Source: Phoronis ovalis
Taxonomy: Eukaryota > Phoronida > Phoronidae
DNA: 49,723 nt
Direction: 5' to 3'
Assembly (NCBI GenBank): GCA_028565635.1
Contig: JAOXYB010031397.1
Coordinates: 1-49,723 of the forward strand
Part shown: positions 47,891 to 49,723 of the stretch, in pieces
Layout: each line of letters opens with the position of its first letter
Numbering within the stretch: the first letter of the stretch is position 1
Made by a program: the position numbers and the translations under genes
The notes under the pieces: model-generated
Database searches by the model: none
The model's input: only the letters and a program-made list of their open reading frames with translations
Told to the model about the DNA's origin: nothing

Positions 47891-49542
47891 ATGTTTATTT
47901 TAGAATTGCTAATTGTCTTGATTGTCAACATATTTGCCAGGTGTACGACTGGACAAATTGAAAGTAAGTGTTGAACCATATCTTATCCCCAGAAACATTT
48001 GTATTGTTACTGAATAAATAAAATTAAGCTTGGTAAATGTCCACGGAGTTTATATATGATTTCACGCTACGAAATACAGGTGAGCTTTATAATACATCTT
48101 TGAGTACATTCAGCTGCCTAAATCAGAAATGTTAGTAAACCTAATTCAACTTGAAACGAGAAATAGAAATTAGTTCTTGTTAAGTTAATGTATAATAATA
48201 ATAAGCAATGTATGGTATTTTTTCATCCACTTTATCACCGTTTCAGGTAATTTCTGTATTGTAAGCCATGTTGCAAGAAATGCATTCTGTGTGCCTCCAG
48301 ATGGAGCTAGAATAGCCGTCAATGACACAGTCACTTACACGTGCTTCTCCGGATACAGATTTCCAACCGGCTTGACAAGTTTCACGACACACTGTACGCG
48401 TGAAGGACATTTATTCCCTGGTGTTCCAGATTGTAAAAGTAAATGTGTAACGAAATTTAAATTGTTGCAAATAACACATATTTGACTTGACAAAGGCTCC
48501 TTGTTGTAACAGGCACATACCCGCGTATCGCTCGAAAGGTCGCGCACAAAAATGGTATTTCAGCTAAGATAATTTCGCACAATTCCTCGTATTTCAATTT
48601 AAGAAAGAAACATTGCGTAGAATCAGAAACGTGAGGTAAAAAGAGTTTATGTGCAAGTTGATGCATCATAGACAGGTGTGTTATTCCGTAACATGCATAT
48701 TATCAACTCGACATATGGCTGTCAAAGAAATACTAAAACTGTATTTAATAAATATTCTTCAATATGACTTGTCATTTATTTATATAATAGAACGGCTCAT
48801 GAAATAATCTACATACTTGTTTTATAATGTTGGAAATCTAAAACGAATCAAATAATGGACAGTCTCCATTTTGCAATACCTCTGTGATGTAACCTGGTGC
48901 TGTGCTGATTTTAAAATTAACTTTTAGCTATTTTTTTATCAACCCTGAATTTCTATTTTTTAGTCACAACATGCACCGTGCTTAAGATTGTAGAAAATGC
49001 GACATCAAAGCCACCTGTGTCAAAAGGTTCATTAATACCTGCCTACTCCAAACTCACGTACACGTGCCTTCCAGGATATGTCTTACCTAACGGGAAAACA
49101 GAACATCAAACAATGTGTCTTTATTCTGAAATATGGACACACGAAGTTCCAACATCTTGTCAAAGTAAGTTATAAACCAGAATTATCACAGACAGCTCAA
49201 GGAGATAACGACTTGCTGATGATGATAGTAGTAAAATAAATGCTGAAACAGAGTTCAAATTAAACACATAGTATAGAGCACGAACAGAGACGCATGTAGA
49301 TACATAATTAAATTACAGGCAAATACCACATAGATAAATCTCGATTTCAGTTACTCGTTGCACTGTGCCAAATATTTATTTCGCCGAGTCGGATATCATG
49401 TCCGGAAAAAAGGTGAATGCTAACGTCATCGTTACGTATACTTGTGATACGGGTTTTGGTTTCCCTGGTGGACAGAGAATCTTTCAAAATAAATGCATGT
49501 TTCAAGACAAATGGTCCTTCATCCCACCTGTGTCATGTGAAG
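47891..49542 (+). CDS. Secreted CCP (sushi) domain protein, 3' end outside window
   Basis: Exons are 47891-47963, 48247-48438, 48964-49164 and 49351-49542, all joined in phase 1, the classic layout of shuffled CCP modules. Exon 1 encodes 24 residues with a hydrophobic core (MFILELLIVLIVNIFARCTT), a signal peptide. Three CCP domains follow, each with Cys ... YTC-x-x-G(Y/F) ... Cys ... P-x-(S/D)C. CCP1 lacks the usual Trp (Leu in its place) and has an extra Cys (AFC). CCP2 and CCP3 keep Trp. All three share G(Y/F)-x-(F/L)P-x-G after the third cysteine. The last donor GAAG|gtgaga points to more exons to the right. CCP proteins are secreted or membrane-bound adhesion, lectin-like or complement-like factors; the exact role cannot be told. 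Confidence 0.88.
48247..48438 (+). CDS. CCP domain 1 exon
   Basis: The exon gives 63 complete codons plus the split ones. Borders are TTTCAG and gtaaat, phase 1 on both sides. It has five cysteines instead of four, and EGHLFPGVPDC without the conserved Trp. A divergent fold or an intermolecular disulfide is possible. Confidence 0.85.
48964..49164 (+). CDS. CCP domain 2 exon
   Basis: The exon gives 66 complete codons, with borders TTTTTAG and gtaagt, phase 1-1. It has a canonical four-cysteine pattern with YTCLPGYVLPNG and IWTHEVPTSC. Confidence 0.88.
49351..49542 (+). CDS. CCP domain 3 exon
   Basis: The exon gives 63 complete codons, with borders TTTCAG and gtgaga, phase 1-1. It has a four-cysteine pattern with YTCDTGFGFPGG and KWSFIPPVSC. 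Confidence 0.88.
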
Positions 49543-49652
49543 GTGAGAATGTTCATATATAGGTTCGACAGTAGTAGGAGCATGCCCACTATGGGTTATT
49601 TTGCACCGGTTGACCCGTACTGGTTGACTAACACAAGACGCCGCTGCCATAG

Positions 49653-49680
49653 CGGTCAAAGGTTAAAGGTCACGACCTTT
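49653..49680 (+). promoter_or_regulatory. Triple DR1 nuclear-receptor-like motif
   Basis: CGGTCA, AGGTTA and AGGTCA lie head to tail with one-base spacers (49653-49672), followed by an inverted ACCT. Direct repeats with 1-bp spacing are the target type of RXR, HNF4 and COUP-TF receptors. The function is inferred from the motif only. Confidence 0.3.
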
Positions 49681-49723
49681 TGTATAAATTTCGTTAGAGG
49701 GCATTAGTGTATAGTTATTGACG

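Overview
This window looks like nuclear DNA from an invertebrate animal, most likely a lophotrochozoan and probably a mollusc. The reasons are very AT-rich DNA, small exons in kilobase introns with GT-AG borders, poly(rC)-binding-protein and Sp-family genes, a fast-evolving secreted CCP (sushi) gene, and scattered minisatellites and short inverted-repeat elements. The clade is inferred, not proven. There is nothing bacterial or viral in style.

Layout. About 1-9394 is upstream DNA or 5' introns, with one candidate non-coding exon (5488-5575) and a CTCF-like motif near the left end. From 9395 to about 21990 on the + strand is a complete poly(rC)-binding protein gene (PCBP / alphaCP / mub type). 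It has 11 coding-region exons, about 427 residues and three KH domains; KH1 is split by 24-nt and 33-nt microexons. One of its introns carries a 27-bp minisatellite that runs into the 3' splice site. From about 22000 to 29900 is AT-rich intergenic DNA with remnants of mobile elements.

From 29979 to 32773 (+) and from 44161 down to 38993 (-) lie two Sp-family zinc-finger genes of the Sp6-9 (Sp7/8/9-like) class, tail to tail. Each has a tiny first coding exon (6 or 7 codons), a phase-0 intron, and one large exon holding the SP box, Btd box and three C2H2 fingers. A 187-bp transposon-like element with inverted ends and a 5-bp target duplication sits in the 3' flank of the + gene. A 43-bp minisatellite lies between the two genes.

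From 47891 to the right edge (+) is the 5' part of a secreted CCP-domain gene: a signal-peptide exon followed by three phase 1-1 CCP exons, cut off by the window.

The neighbouring genes do not form one pathway. The most notable points are the Sp6-9 pair sharing an unusual microexon architecture, its linkage to PCBP (recalling the human SP7-SP1-PCBP2 neighbourhood), and the intronic minisatellite that appears to supply branch points next to a KH1 exon. No complete new molecular system is demonstrable from the sequence alone.
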